A stretch of 64,000 nucleotides of DNA from CAWGLW01 sp963823525 (GCA_963823525.1 CAWGLW010000001.1:186001-250000), one strand, 5' to 3'; positions 27,263 through 37,118 are shown, counted from the first letter of the stretch. Translations and numbers: made by a program. Notes: a model not told the origin generated them from the letters alone.

Positions 27263-27592
27263 ATGGACAGCAGAATGGTCGATGGGACCTGTCGGATCGA
27301 ACGGACGCGGGACGTCGTAGGAGACAACTCTGCGATTTATCTACGCCAGAACTGACAAGGGACCACGAACGAGGATCGTCCTGGTTTTGGGAAGGACAAT
27401 AAGGCTCTGAGACTCAAGTTCAGGATATGGCCTGACCGACAGCAGCCAATTGAAACAAGCTTCTATCCGCAACTTGTCGCTGAAGTGACCAAGTCCGATC
27501 CGGACTACAAACATTGGATGGTGACAATCAACTTCGAAACCGAAGCTCGCATCGAGCGCCGGGTCGACTCCTGGCTATTTAGGAAAAAGTAG
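27263..27592 (+). pseudogene. Unknown small protein gene with an in-frame UGA
   Basis: A 110-codon frame from ATG 27263 to TAG 27590-27592, broken by one TGA at 27353-27355. Both halves look protein-like: VVGDNSAIYLRQN before the stop, and KALRLKFRIWPDRQQPIE and DYKHWMVTINFETEARI after it. I do not recognise a family. A Trp codon at the UGA position would restore it. It could be a chance frame. Confidence 0.35.
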
Positions 27593-27830
27593 TCTGGCTC
27601 TGAAAAGCAGGGCGATGACTTTGCACCTGTTGAATCATCATGCACGGTAAAAATGGCGCGCGGCTTCTGCACTTCGCTCGCCGGCGAGATCATGACTGGT
27701 GATTGGCGCGTTTCTCGCGCACGGCGCACAAAGTAGCCGTTGTGGCAGTCCGCGCGCCGAGGGGGCCACCGGGTCACCGGCAGAGGATACGCATTTACTC
27801 CTATTGCCAGTAAGACCTGCCAGTCCTAAG

Positions 27831-27856
27831 TTCCAAATTATTCGATAATTTTGGAA
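27831..27856. promoter_or_regulatory. Probable ArsR operator palindrome
   Basis: An inverted repeat, TTCCAAATTAT / ATAATTTTGGAA around a TCG centre, matches AT-rich dyads bound by ArsR repressors. It ends two bases before the arsR ATG, so bound repressor would block transcription start or early elongation. It is the only long AT-rich palindrome I noticed in this part of the window. Confidence 0.7.
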
Positions 27857-27858
27857 AT

Positions 27859-28182
27859 ATGAAAGAAATAACGGTTCTCAAGGCGCTTGCGGCGCTCTCC
27901 CAGGCGCACCGACTGCGGGTGTTTCGAGCCCTGGTCGTAGCCGGCAAGACCGGTTCGACTCCGTCAACCATCGCGAAGCGGCTCGCGGTGGCGCCGGCGA
28001 CCCTCTCTTTCCACCTGAAGGAACTGATGAACGCCGGGCTGATCACTCAGGAGCGCGACGGTCGAAACCTGATCTACCGGGCCGATTTCCAGCGGATGAA
28101 CGACCTGCTTGCGTACCTGACCGAGAACTGCTGCCGCGGTGAGACAGTCATCGAGCCCGCGAAGATTTCGTGCGGGTGCTGA
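27859..28182 (+). CDS. arsR: ArsR-family arsenic-responsive repressor
   Basis: Winged-helix repressor released by As(III). The HTH reads ..STIAKRLAVAPATLSFHLKEL, and the wing is ERDGRNLIYRADF. The inducer site is likely the Cys pair in LTENCCRG near the C-terminus, plus the terminal CGC; this layout is usual in proteobacterial ArsR proteins. Length 107 is normal. First gene of an ars operon with a broken arsC, acr3 and arsM downstream. No ribosome site is clear because the operator abuts the start. Confidence 0.92.
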   Translation: MKEITVLKALAALSQAHRLRVFRALVVAGKTGSTPSTIAKRLAVAPATLSFHLKELMNAGLITQERDGRNLIYRADFQRMNDLLAYLTENCCRGETVIEPAKISCGC

Positions 28183-28191
28183 GGGCGACTC

Positions 28192-28360
28192 GTGACCACC
28201 AACGTCCTGCTGTTCTGCGCGCACAACCGAGCCTGCAGCGTTCCGGCAGAAGCGAGGCTCAACCATCATACGGCCTGCCTGCACGTCGACGTAGACGCCT
28301 GCGGTGCCAGGGCGGCGCGCCGATACCGACAGCGCTGCTCGGGATCGCGCGATCTTAGGA
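28192..28360 (+). pseudogene. Arsenate reductase (LMW-phosphatase type) remnant
   Basis: Begins with GTG at 28192 as TTNVLLFCAHNRACSVPAEARLNHH. This resembles the N-terminus of LMW-phosphatase-type arsenate reductases, where FLCxxNSxRSxMAE is the catalytic P-loop. Here the catalytic Cys remains but the Ser/Arg/Met positions are altered. The frame then breaks, and a C-terminal-like piece (GGAPIPTALLGIARS) lies in another frame. About 55 codons remain of the usual ~140, so it is inactive. It sits exactly where arsC is expected between arsR and acr3. Confidence 0.6.
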
Positions 28361-28367
28361 CGTCACC

Positions 28368-29438
28368 ATGAGCGCCGTCGCAAGCAAGCTCTCGTTCCTC
28401 GACCGCTACCTGACGGTCTGGATCTTCGCGGCCATGGCGCTCGGCATTAGCATCGGCTGGTTCGCGCCCGGCGTCGAGGCATTCGTCGATTCCTTCAGTG
28501 TTGGCACCACGAACGTGCCGATCGCGCTGGGCCTGATCCTGATGATGTATCCGCCGTTTGCGAAGGTGCGCTACGAGGACCTGCCCGACGTCTTTCGCGA
28601 CCGTAAGATCCTCACACTATCGCTGGTGCAGAACTGGGTGGTCGGGCCCGTCCTGATGTTCGTGCTGGCGATCGTCTTCCTGCATGACAAGCCCGAGTAC
28701 ATGGCGGGACTGATCCTGATCGGCCTTGCCCGCTGCATCGCCATGGTCATCGTCTGGAACGAACTTGCCGGCGGTTCGACCGAGTACGCTGCCGGGCTGG
28801 TCGCATTCAACTCGATCTTTCAGGTGCTGTTCTACAGCCTCTACGCCTGGCTCTTTGTGACAGTGCTGCCGCCGATGTTCGGTCTGCACGGATCCGTCGT
28901 GGACATTTCGATCGGGCAGATCGCCAGGAGCGTCTTCATCTACCTGGGCATCCCCTGTATCGCCGGCGTGCTGACGCGCGTGGTGCTGCTCCGCTTCGTC
29001 ACGAAGCAGTGGTATCACGAGCATTTCGTGCCGATGATCAGCCCGATAACGCTGGTGGCACTGCTGTTCACGATCGTCGTGATGTTCAGCCTCAAGGGCA
29101 GACTGATCGTCACGATCCCGATGGATGTCGTGCGCATCGCCATCCCGTTGCTGATCTACTTCGTCGTGATGTTCCTGGTGTCGTTCGCAATGGGTTGGCG
29201 CGCGGGCGCCGGCTATCCGAAGTGCGCGACCCTGTCATTCACGGCGGCGAGCAATAACTTCGAGCTTGCGATCGCGGTGGCGGTCGCGGTTTATGGGATC
29301 AACTCCGGGGCGGCGTTCGCGGCCGTCATCGGTCCACTGGTGGAAGTCCCGGTGATGATTGCACTCGTCGGCGTCGCACTGCGCCTGAGGCAACGCTGGT
29401 TCAGCGGCGACGCCGCCGAGACACCGGCCCGGGTCTGA
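28368..29438 (+). CDS. acr3: ACR3-family arsenite efflux permease
   Basis: Ten-helix inner-membrane permease exporting As(OH)3. It starts [25 protein letters not shown] and carries the conserved [20 protein letters not shown]. The Cys in ARCIAM is the essential thiol of the family, and the [19 protein letters not shown] helix completes the signature. Length 356 is normal. Lies behind arsR and the arsC remnant and 18 bases before arsM. Confidence 0.94.
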   Translation: MSAVASKLSFLDRYLTVWIFAAMALGISIGWFAPGVEAFVDSFSVGTTNVPIALGLILMMYPPFAKVRYEDLPDVFRDRKILTLSLVQNWVVGPVLMFVLAIVFLHDKPEYMAGLILIGLARCIAMVIVWNELAGGSTEYAAGLVAFNSIFQVLFYSLYAWLFVTVLPPMFGLHGSVVDISIGQIARSVFIYLGIPCIAGVLTRVVLLRFVTKQWYHEHFVPMISPITLVALLFTIVVMFSLKGRLIVTIPMDVVRIAIPLLIYFVVMFLVSFAMGWRAGAGYPKCATLSFTAASNNFELAIAVAVAVYGINSGAAFAAVIGPLVEVPVMIALVGVALRLRQRWFSGDAAETPARV

Positions 29439-29456
29439 GCCAGCCAAGGAGATTCG

Positions 29457-30272
29457 ATGAGCAACGACATCAAGCAGCTTGTGAAGGAAAAGTACGGCGA
29501 GGCTGCGCGGAAGGTCATATCGACCGGGACTGAGACGACAGGCTGCGCCAGCGCACCATCGTGCTGCAACCCGATTACGTCGAACCTGTATGACTCGGCG
29601 CATACGGAGGGCCTGCCCGAGGCTGCCGTGCTGGCCTCTCTCGGCTGCGGAAATCCAACAGCGCTGGCAGAACTGAAGCCCGGCGAGGTGGTGCTCGACC
29701 TGGGCTCAGGCGGAGGGATCGACGTGCTGCTCTCGGCCAGGCGCGTCGGGCCAGGCGGCAAGGCTTACGGTCTCGACATGACTGAGGACATGCTCGCGCT
29801 CGCGAACGAAAACCAGCGCAAGGCCGGGGCGACAAACGTCGAGTTCCTGAAGGGCGAGATCGAACACATCCCGCTGCCCGATAACTCGGTCGATGTGATC
29901 ATCTCCAACTGCGTGATCAACCTCTCAGCCGACAAGGACCAGGTCTTACGCGAGGCGTTCCGCGTGCTCAGGCCGGGCGGACGGTTCGCGGTGTCCGACG
30001 TTGTCACGCGCGGTGAGATCGAACCGGAGATCAGGAAGAACGTACTGGCATGGGTCGGCTGCGTTGCCGGGGCATTGGACGAGCAGGACTATCGGCAGAA
30101 GCTCGCCGCGGCTGGCTTCGCAAGCATCGACGTCGAGCCGACCCGCGTCTACCGCGTCGAGGACGCCAGGGACTTCCTCGATGCGAGCGGACTGGACGCC
30201 GAAACGCTCGGCCCGAAGGTCGATGGCAAGTTCATGAGCGCCTTCGTAAGGGCGCGGAAGCCGAGCACCTGA
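29457..30272 (+). CDS. arsM: Arsenite S-adenosylmethionine methyltransferase
   Basis: Methylates As(III) using SAM. The SAM-binding motif is VVLDLGSGGGIDVLLSARRVG. Arsenic-binding Cys candidates are the CCN of APSCCNPIT near residue 38, the Cys of IISNCVINLS, and the Cys of AWVGCVAGAL, matching the three conserved thiols of ArsM. Start ATG has AAGGAGA upstream. Length 271 matches bacterial ArsM. Last intact gene of the operon; with acr3 it would give efflux plus methylation detoxification. Confidence 0.93.
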   Translation: MSNDIKQLVKEKYGEAARKVISTGTETTGCASAPSCCNPITSNLYDSAHTEGLPEAAVLASLGCGNPTALAELKPGEVVLDLGSGGGIDVLLSARRVGPGGKAYGLDMTEDMLALANENQRKAGATNVEFLKGEIEHIPLPDNSVDVIISNCVINLSADKDQVLREAFRVLRPGGRFAVSDVVTRGEIEPEIRKNVLAWVGCVAGALDEQDYRQKLAAAGFASIDVEPTRVYRVEDARDFLDASGLDAETLGPKVDGKFMSAFVRARKPST

Positions 30273-30502
30273 TGTCCACTCCGGGCGGTCGCCCCATGAC
30301 GGGACCGTCAAAGAACTTCCATGTTGAAGTCGAGTGCCGCGACCTGCTCGTCCAACAGGCCGATTCGTCGAAGCGCTGCCGCCGCTGAACTCGATCTTCA
30401 GGGTATAGCCGGGCCGAAGCGGCTCTCAGGCCTCGCGCTCTTCGTCTACATCCGAACCGGCGCCGTCCGGCTGCCCACCGGTTGGCGGCACATTATGAAG
30501 AG

Positions 30503-30534
30503 GCCCCACCTCACGCCTGCGCGTGAAGTGGGGC
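30503..30534. terminator. Strong hairpin between convergent genes
   Basis: Fourteen-base arms (30503-30516 and 30521-30534) pair with one G-T mismatch around a four-base loop. No long T-run follows on either side. It lies between the ars operon and the convergent hydrolase gene, where a bidirectional terminator is expected. Confidence 0.6.
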
Positions 30535-30558
30535 ATTGAAGAGTCGCAGCTTCAGGGC

Positions 30559-32022
30559 TCAGCGCCCTCGCGGACCGAGCGCCGGGTCGGTGAACCGCTC
30601 GACGACCTGGTCATCGTCACGGAACTGCACCGAGATCCTGTCGGTTGCCGACGGCCAGTTCGGCACGTTCAGCACAGTCACCCGACCTGAGCCACGCGGG
30701 TCATCGCCGACCGCCACGCTGCCGGAACCGTCGGGCGAGGCCTGCGTCGCGACGTCCACCGCCGTCAGGAACGCAAGAATGTTGAACGGGAACAGCTCGC
30801 CTTTGCCGAGGTCCGTCGCGCCGTCGAGACCGTCGTCGTGCGCGAACACTGCGAGGTTCACCCCGCTTCGCGGGCTCGTGTTCGGCAGAACGATATTCAA
30901 GCCATCGATCGTCAACAGATCGCTGCTCGACCCCTGGTCACCCCAGAATTCGCGCTGCCGCGTGACTACGAGGTTGGTCCGGTCGGCGGCGGCCGGCACG
31001 AACGCTTCGAGCCCCTGACCCGGGATACTCGTATTCAGGCGCAGGAAATGATCGCTGCGACTGAAGGGCTCGAAATAGAAGTGATGCACGGTCTCGGGAA
31101 ACGCCCCGAAGGCCGGTCGAACGACTGCCAGCTCATAGTGCTTGAGTCCGTTGACTTTCACCGGGCCGAAGTCACCGGTGGCGTCTATTGCGAAGGATTC
31201 CCTCGGCTCACCGCCGATTCGGTGCCCGGTCGCGGGATCGACACGCCACAGCTCTACCGTGCTGCCCGGATAGCCGACATTCGCCGGGAAGATGACCGCA
31301 CGGCCGGCAATGCTGACCTGCCCGGGCGGTTCCGGCACCACGTCCGTCGTGACCGGCGCATGCCCCGTGAAGAACTCGTACATCAGCGCGAAGGCCTCGG
31401 CCGACGTCGCGGTCTCCGTATGAGATTTCGTGCCGAAGTAGAAATTGTCGGCCGGATCGGGACCGATCTGTGCGTTCGTGTTGCCCCTGCGATTGTAGCC
31501 GCTGTCAGCCGTGTTCCACTCACCCCAGATGCCTATCGTCGGCACGTCGCCCGGAAGGACGTCCAGGGTGCGTCCGTCGATGTTGACATACTTCGCGACC
31601 TTGTCCGGGCCATTGAACGAGGGATCGACCAGGTAGGTGGTCCAGACGGTGGTTCCGCGCGAATGGCCGACTGCATACACCTTCGCCGCACCGGTGCGTG
31701 CCAGCACTGAGTCAATGAACGCGTCGAGGCCCGCAAGCGGATTCGTCGGCAGGCTCGTGTCGTACTCGAAGGCGAACAGCAGCTGCTGCGGATACCCGTT
31801 GCTGGTAAAACGCATGGCGTGGGTTTCGAATTGCTGAGCTGAGCCGGACTGGCCGTGCACGAATACGATTGGCAGCGGCTCCGCCCCCTGACTGGCGCCT
31901 GGTCTGCCCGCGTGTGCGGGGGTGAGGGCGACCGCGAGGACGATCGCGAGGGCGGCGGTCATCAGCGACCGCATGCCGAGTGCGACCTTCAATTGCGCAA
32001 GTGACCATATTTCATGTTGCAT
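30559..32022 (-). CDS. Secreted lipase/esterase-like alpha/beta hydrolase with C-terminal beta-rich region
   Basis: Signal peptide (MRSLMTAALAIVLAVALTPAHA) leads to an alpha/beta hydrolase domain: PIVFVHGQSGSA (oxyanion), AVGHSRGTTVW (nucleophile Ser), likely Asp/His in the GPDPADNFYFGTKSHTET region. From about residue 270 the protein changes to beta-rich text (GRAVIFPANVGYPGSTVELW), as in polyhydroxyalkanoate depolymerase-like or tannase-like secreted esterases. I start at ATG 32022, with AGG upstream. The frame reads further upstream but without domain content. Substrate unknown. Confidence 0.8.
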   Translation of the reverse strand: MQHEIWSLAQLKVALGMRSLMTAALAIVLAVALTPAHAGRPGASQGAEPLPIVFVHGQSGSAQQFETHAMRFTSNGYPQQLLFAFEYDTSLPTNPLAGLDAFIDSVLARTGAAKVYAVGHSRGTTVWTTYLVDPSFNGPDKVAKYVNIDGRTLDVLPGDVPTIGIWGEWNTADSGYNRRGNTNAQIGPDPADNFYFGTKSHTETATSAEAFALMYEFFTGHAPVTTDVVPEPPGQVSIAGRAVIFPANVGYPGSTVELWRVDPATGHRIGGEPRESFAIDATGDFGPVKVNGLKHYELAVVRPAFGAFPETVHHFYFEPFSRSDHFLRLNTSIPGQGLEAFVPAAADRTNLVVTRQREFWGDQGSSSDLLTIDGLNIVLPNTSPRSGVNLAVFAHDDGLDGATDLGKGELFPFNILAFLTAVDVATQASPDGSGSVAVGDDPRGSGRVTVLNVPNWPSATDRISVQFRDDDQVVERFTDPALGPRGR

Positions 32023-32796
32023 AAGTTTGTACCTTTTCTGGTCAGGTGCCCGTGCCAGACGGGCAAACTCCGCAGCAATCCTACACTGTGCGGAGGAATC
32101 CCCTGGGCATGCGCCTTCTATGCTGCGGCCGACATGCTGCGCCTCAGGGGACGATAGTATCCTTGAGGTCAGTGCTTTCAAAGGCCCTGCTCGCGGCGAC
32201 CGAGCGCCTGCCCCAGGGCCCGAACGGAGGATGGGCGCTGATACCCGCTCCGTGAGGCCCTGATCACCCCGTGAACCCGGCTCTATCCGGCCCGCAGGAC
32301 TCTCAAATCCCCCTCTCCTCTCCCCAACCAGACCCACACTCTGCTCACACGCGGCGCTCGCTGCGCGTCGTCTCGCACGGCGATCGTCTGGCTCAGCTCG
32401 AACTCCCGACCTTCCGGTTCACAGGAACACAACTGGTCACATCATGCTATATAAATCAGAAAGTTATATGGCCCGCCCTCAGTCTGTCCGCCGCCAGAGA
32501 CCGCTGAATCACGCCGAGTCCTTACCGGTCACTGCGTATTACGCAGCGGCCACCGCTATGATCCGGCAGCATGGAGTAATCCAGACTGCCCGTTCCCCTG
32601 CAGCTTGACCACCTGGTATAGAGGCAATTCCACTCTTCGGACAATATCCGGCGTCGTCGATACTTGATGACCGACGCTGACGATCAGCATTGATGATGGG
32701 CGGCCCAGGTTATCGCGGTTGTCGGCGTGCGGCGGTACCCTAGATGGAGTTTAAGGAGCCCGTGTTCTGAAGAAGCCCGGGCAGAGGATTGTTTCG
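32023..32796. other. Long intergenic region upstream of a divergent pair
   Basis: No frame with family content. It must carry the promoters of the hydrolase (leftward) and the FlgO/TPR gene (rightward). An AT-rich patch (CTATATAAATC near 32444) is the only promoter-like text I noticed. Confidence 0.5.
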
Positions 32797-34416
32797 TTGG
32801 TCAAATCACGGTCCAGACTGATCCGATTCTTCGACGAACTGAAACGACGAAAAGTGGTTCAGTCCGCCACCGGTTACGCGGTGGTGGCGTGGATCCTGTT
32901 GCAGATCGGCGAAGTGACGTTCGAACCTCTGGGTATCCCGGCCTGGGTCATGACCTGGCTCGTAGTGCTTGCGGTCGCGGGCTTTCCTGTCGTCCTGACG
33001 ATTTCCTGGTTTTTCGACCTGACGCTAAAAGGTTTCAGGAAGGACAGCGAAAATCGGGAGGACCTGTCCAGCGACGATGACACAACGGATCACGGCCCGC
33101 TCGAATCGCCCGTCCTGGCCTCCGTCGCTGTGCTCCCCTTCGACGACATGAGCCCGGGCCACGATCAGGCTTACCTGTGTGACGGAATTGCGGAGGAGAT
33201 TTTGAATCGGCTGGCACAGATCGACAAACTGCGCGTCGCTTCACGGACCTCATCATTCCGGTTCAGGGGCTTGCCGGTCAGCGTCAATGACATTGGTAAG
33301 GACCTGAACGTTGCAACGGTCCTCGAAGGCAGCGTGCGCAAGGACGAGAACCAGCTACGAATTACCACCCAGCTGGTCAATGCGCGGGACGGCTTCCGAG
33401 TCTGGTCGAGCAGTTACGACCGCGAACTGCAGCATATCTTCGAAATCCAGAGCGAGATCGCGAACCACGTAGCCGATGCACTCGAAGTCACGCTGGGCGC
33501 CCGTCCGGGTGAAGAACGCCGGCCAACCGTCAACGTGAAAGCCTATGAGTACTACCTGAAGGGCCGGCAATATTTCCGCCGCTGGGGAACGAGAAACATG
33601 GCCTTTGCGATTCAGATGTTCAGTAAGGCCGTGGAGATTGATCCGGGATACGCGAGGGCGTGGGCTGCCCTTGCCGATAGCCATTCCATCACATGTATTT
33701 ACTGGACCGCGAGCGCCGACAACCTGGCCGCGGCCGAACGTGCAAGCACCAGGGCATTGGCACTGCGTCCCGACCTGGCAGAGGCCCACGTCTCGCGCGG
33801 ATTGAGTCATTTTGCGGCCCGCCAGAACACGGAGGCCATTGCTGAGTTTGAGACCGCGCTGGGCCTCAATCCGAATCTGTTCGATGCCTATTACTTTTAT
33901 GGTCGCGTCCGCTTTCAGCGTGGTGAACTGCAGCACGCCGCTGAACTGTTTGAGAAGGCTGAACAGATCAACGAAGATGATTTTCAGTCGCCTATTCTTC
34001 TGCGGCAGATTTACCGCAGCCAGGGAAGGCTCAACGACGCGCGCCAGGCAGCACACCGGGGTATCGAGCGCGCTGTACGGCAACTTGAACTTCACCCGGA
34101 TGATACGCGGGCACTCAATCTCGGCCTGGGTGCACTGGCCGAACTCGGCGACAGGGAAAAGGCGATCGAATTTGCGGCAAGGTCCCTGTCGATCGATGGG
34201 GAAAATCCTGACACCCTGTACAACGTGGCTTGTGGTTATGCGCTCATCGGCGAGCCCGAGCGCGCGCTGGATTGTCTCGAGCGTGCGAGTTTACGCGGCA
34301 TGGCCATTGCCGAGTGGGCCGAGAACGACTCGGATCTCGAATCCCTGCGCAAACTGCCGCGTTTCCTCGAACTGATGAACAGCCTTAGAGAGCAGGCGCA
34401 AGCGGATGGGCAATAG
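32797..34416 (+). CDS. Membrane-anchored FlgO/TolB-N plus TPR protein (paralogue 1)
   Basis: Layout: short basic cytosolic start FFDELKRRKVVQSA, two hydrophobic helices (about 25-45 and 50-72), linker, then a FlgO/TolB-N-like domain beginning SVAVLPFDDMSPGHDQAYLCDGIAEEIL and holding ATVLEGSVRKDENQLRITTQLVNA. Four to six tetratricopeptide repeats run from about residue 250 to the end. Proteins of this shape are often the membrane sensor parts of CadC- or cyclase-like regulators; no output domain is present here. Start is TTG. Five other genes in this window share all or part of this design. Function unknown. Confidence 0.8.
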   Translation: MVKSRSRLIRFFDELKRRKVVQSATGYAVVAWILLQIGEVTFEPLGIPAWVMTWLVVLAVAGFPVVLTISWFFDLTLKGFRKDSENREDLSSDDDTTDHGPLESPVLASVAVLPFDDMSPGHDQAYLCDGIAEEILNRLAQIDKLRVASRTSSFRFRGLPVSVNDIGKDLNVATVLEGSVRKDENQLRITTQLVNARDGFRVWSSSYDRELQHIFEIQSEIANHVADALEVTLGARPGEERRPTVNVKAYEYYLKGRQYFRRWGTRNMAFAIQMFSKAVEIDPGYARAWAALADSHSITCIYWTASADNLAAAERASTRALALRPDLAEAHVSRGLSHFAARQNTEAIAEFETALGLNPNLFDAYYFYGRVRFQRGELQHAAELFEKAEQINEDDFQSPILLRQIYRSQGRLNDARQAAHRGIERAVRQLELHPDDTRALNLGLGALAELGDREKAIEFAARSLSIDGENPDTLYNVACGYALIGEPERALDCLERASLRGMAIAEWAENDSDLESLRKLPRFLELMNSLREQAQADGQ

Positions 34417-34711
34417 CTGACAATCGCGGCCGGTTAGCAGCTGTCGCGCCGGCGCCCGCCATCTCGACCGCCGCGGGCGCTCTCGATGAGGCCGCCGAGG
34501 ATCGGTTGCATTCGTATTACACGCACTTCGCTCCTTCGTGTTGCGTCATTGACCGCGTAACCAGACGGCCGCTCCGCGATGTGCTTCGTGGACGTCAGCG
34601 GGCCAGTGCCTGTTGGACGGGGCGAGTCTAAATCACGAGTCGCGTAAGCGCCCGATCTGCTGCACTGCCCTGCTTTGTTCCAAAGAGCGCCAGATCAAAA
34701 GGTGACGGGCA

Positions 34712-35419
34712 ATGGAAGCCCGTGGGCTCCAGAACGGATTTCGACTCAGCGCCTGGCTCATTGAGCCTCGCGCGTTGCGTGTTTCTGGCGGCGGCGTGAC
34801 ACTTGTCGTGTCTTCGGAGCACATGCAGGTGCTCTTGTGTCTCGTCGAGAAAAAAGGCGAATTCGTCGGCCGGCGCACGCTTCGCGATCGCGCTTACGCG
34901 AGTGCGCCCCACAGCGACCAGAAAGTGCGTCATGCCATCGCGGCATGGCACGCTGTCTTCGGCGACACAGGGCGGCATCCCAGGCATATCGCTGCCGCCG
35001 GCCAGGACGGCTACCCGCTCATAGCCCATTTCGAACCGATTCAGCCGATGCCGACGCCAGAACGCCTGGTGACAGCGGGCTCGCGCAGTGCGAGTAAGCC
35101 CGGTGCCAGACGAACGCTCGTGGGCCACGTGGACCGGCTCCTCGTTGAATTGCGTCGACGCAGGGTCTTCCGTGTTGCCACATCTTATCTCATTGGTATG
35201 TGGATATTGTTGCAGGTGGCCGAGGTGACCTTTGCGCCCTTGCGGTTCCCTGGCTGGTGGATCACTGCGCTGACAATCCTCGCTGTAATGGGTATGCCGG
35301 TCATGATCGTGCTCTCGTGGACGGGACCCATTTTCATTGACTGGCGCGCGCCGCAGCCCTCTTTCGAGTTGTTCAGTCAAGCAATCCACCAAGTGAAGAC
35401 CGACGCAAGCCGATCATAG
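34712..35419 (+). CDS. CadC-like winged helix plus two-helix membrane module, no sensor domain
   Basis: N-terminal ~100 residues look like an OmpR/CadC-type DNA-binding winged helix: FRLSAWLIEPRALRV, then LLCLVEKKGEFVGRRTL, ending DGYPLIAHFEP. After a linker comes the RRRRVFRVATSYLIGMWILL membrane module shared with the FlgO/TPR paralogues, with a second helix (ALTILAVMGMPVMIVLSW). It ends at residue 235 without FlgO or TPR domains. Either a truncated relative or a two-part regulator that recruits a partner. It lies 295 bases downstream of paralogue 1, same strand. Confidence 0.7.
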   Translation: MEARGLQNGFRLSAWLIEPRALRVSGGGVTLVVSSEHMQVLLCLVEKKGEFVGRRTLRDRAYASAPHSDQKVRHAIAAWHAVFGDTGRHPRHIAAAGQDGYPLIAHFEPIQPMPTPERLVTAGSRSASKPGARRTLVGHVDRLLVELRRRRVFRVATSYLIGMWILLQVAEVTFAPLRFPGWWITALTILAVMGMPVMIVLSWTGPIFIDWRAPQPSFELFSQAIHQVKTDASRS

Positions 35420-35602
35420 GATTTTCGCGCCGGGCGTCCCACATGGCGCGGGACAGGCTGCGCTATTTTTTGAGCAGGTTTTCCTTCGCTTCCGGCAGGT
35501 TGCCTTCGGATTGCTGCTCCCGCATCTCCACCGTCTCGTTGGACAAGTCGCCTTCGCTGGGCGTCGTATCGCTCATCTCGTCAGCGGCACGGGCCGCGCG
35601 AA

Positions 35603-36976
35603 TCAGTCGCCCGGATCGATATTGTGATTGATCCTGAAAAGGTTTTTCGGGTCCCACTCCTTCTTGATCTCGATGAGGCGCTCGTAATTTCCCGCGTAGG
35701 CCGCGCGGACCCTGTCTTTCTCGTCCGTGCCCAGCAGGTTCACGTAGACGCCGCCGGTCGAATAAGGTGCCATCGCGTCGTGCATCTGGCGGGTCCAGGC
35801 ACTGACCCTGTCATCATCGGACGGGTTGACCCAGCCGCCGAGCACATGGATGGAGAAGGGAGCGCCGCGGTGTGGGAAAGCCGTAGCCGATGGGTCGATC
35901 CGGCTCTCGGCACCGGCTCCGGCCGCAAAATAGGCGCAGGAAAACTCTCCGGGCAGGTTGTTGACTGCAGCGATGAAGGTTTCAATCGCTGCATCGGAGA
36001 GGTCGGCCAGGTAATGTGACCGTGATTCCCAGCGATTGCCGTCGGGCATCCCCCCGTCAAAAGCTGTCTGCGATTCGGCGAACGACTTGCGCGCGAGGAA
36101 AGAGAGTATCGGGTCACCGAACCCCAGCAGCGATTGCAGCGATTTCTCCCACTCAACGTCGGCGCTGAAGGCCACCAGGCTCAGGGCGATCTGTCCGTGG
36201 AACGCTTCCGGAAAATCCGGGATCGGCGGCACGCGAAACAGGAACGCGTAACACTGAATATCCTCCGGTGCGCGCATCATGAAGTCCCGGTAGAAACGTA
36301 AGACCGTTCCGATATCCGCGAAACGGTGTATCGATTGACCGGCTACTACTTCCGGAGCAATTTCGTGTAATCGCAGATCGAACGATGTGACGATGCCGAA
36401 ATTGCCGCCGCCGCCGCGCAGCGCCCAGAGCAGATCCGCGTTTTCGTCTTCGGCGGCCCTGACCACCCGGCCATCAGCGGTTACGACCTGCGCCGATAAC
36501 AGGTTGTCGACGCCCATGCCGTGTTTGCGTGTCAGATCGCCAGCGCCACCGCCGAGAATGAAACCGGCCACACCGACGGACGAGACCGTGCCCCCGACCA
36601 GCGCCAGGCCATGCGCCTGGACGGCGGGATACAGATCGCCCCACTTGACGCCGGGCTCAACACGGGCAGTTCTCGCCTGTGCGTCGATCTCGATGCCTTT
36701 CATCGGTGAGAGGTCGATCAATAAGCCGCCATTGCCTACCGTGTTCGCGGCGTAAGAGTGCCCACCGCTTTTCACCGAGAGCAGCAAACCATGATTCCGG
36801 GCATGATCAACGGCCGCCCTGACGTCTTCCACCGACATGCATGACACGATGAGATCAGGCCGCGCATCGAAACGGGCATTCCAGGTGCTTCGCGCTTCGT
36901 CGTAGCCCGGTTCACCGGGTTCGCGCACCCGGCCTCGTACGGATCGTGCCAGCTCGGCCGCGTCGGTACCGCTCAT
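35603..36976 (-). CDS. FAD-linked oxidase (BBE/berberine-bridge type)
   Basis: PCMH-type flavoprotein oxidase or dehydrogenase. The FAD domain has LLLSVKSGGHSYAANTVGNGG with the His of GGHSY, the usual covalent FAD site; VGGTVSSVGVAGFILGGG and LLWALRGGGGNFGIVTSF follow. The C-terminal BBE tail ends WDPKNLFRINHNI. The 6-S-cysteinyl Cys of bicovalent relatives is replaced by Val/Gly in SSVGVAGF, so probably mono-covalent. I start at ATG 36976 (MSGTDAAELARS), where conservation begins. No signal peptide. Substrate unknown. Confidence 0.87.
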   Translation of the reverse strand: MSGTDAAELARSVRGRVREPGEPGYDEARSTWNARFDARPDLIVSCMSVEDVRAAVDHARNHGLLLSVKSGGHSYAANTVGNGGLLIDLSPMKGIEIDAQARTARVEPGVKWGDLYPAVQAHGLALVGGTVSSVGVAGFILGGGAGDLTRKHGMGVDNLLSAQVVTADGRVVRAAEDENADLLWALRGGGGNFGIVTSFDLRLHEIAPEVVAGQSIHRFADIGTVLRFYRDFMMRAPEDIQCYAFLFRVPPIPDFPEAFHGQIALSLVAFSADVEWEKSLQSLLGFGDPILSFLARKSFAESQTAFDGGMPDGNRWESRSHYLADLSDAAIETFIAAVNNLPGEFSCAYFAAGAGAESRIDPSATAFPHRGAPFSIHVLGGWVNPSDDDRVSAWTRQMHDAMAPYSTGGVYVNLLGTDEKDRVRAAYAGNYERLIEIKKEWDPKNLFRINHNIDPGD

Positions 36977-37118
36977 CGGTATTACCCCTCTTCTTGCGCG
37001 CAGAGCCTTCTTGCGGGCGGGCGCCGAAACCCGCATTTTAGTCGCGTTGCGGCTGTGAGCCAACGCGGCTCGCGGCTGTTCGTCCCTGCTGCGGCGAAAG
37101 CCCGCTAACATAGCTCGG

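Noticed and set aside
30297..30388. Short frame after arsM (SKNFHVEVECRDL) resembling a glyoxalase-fold start such as ArsI
   Set aside because: Only about ten residues resemble that family and the frame ends at once; too little to call.
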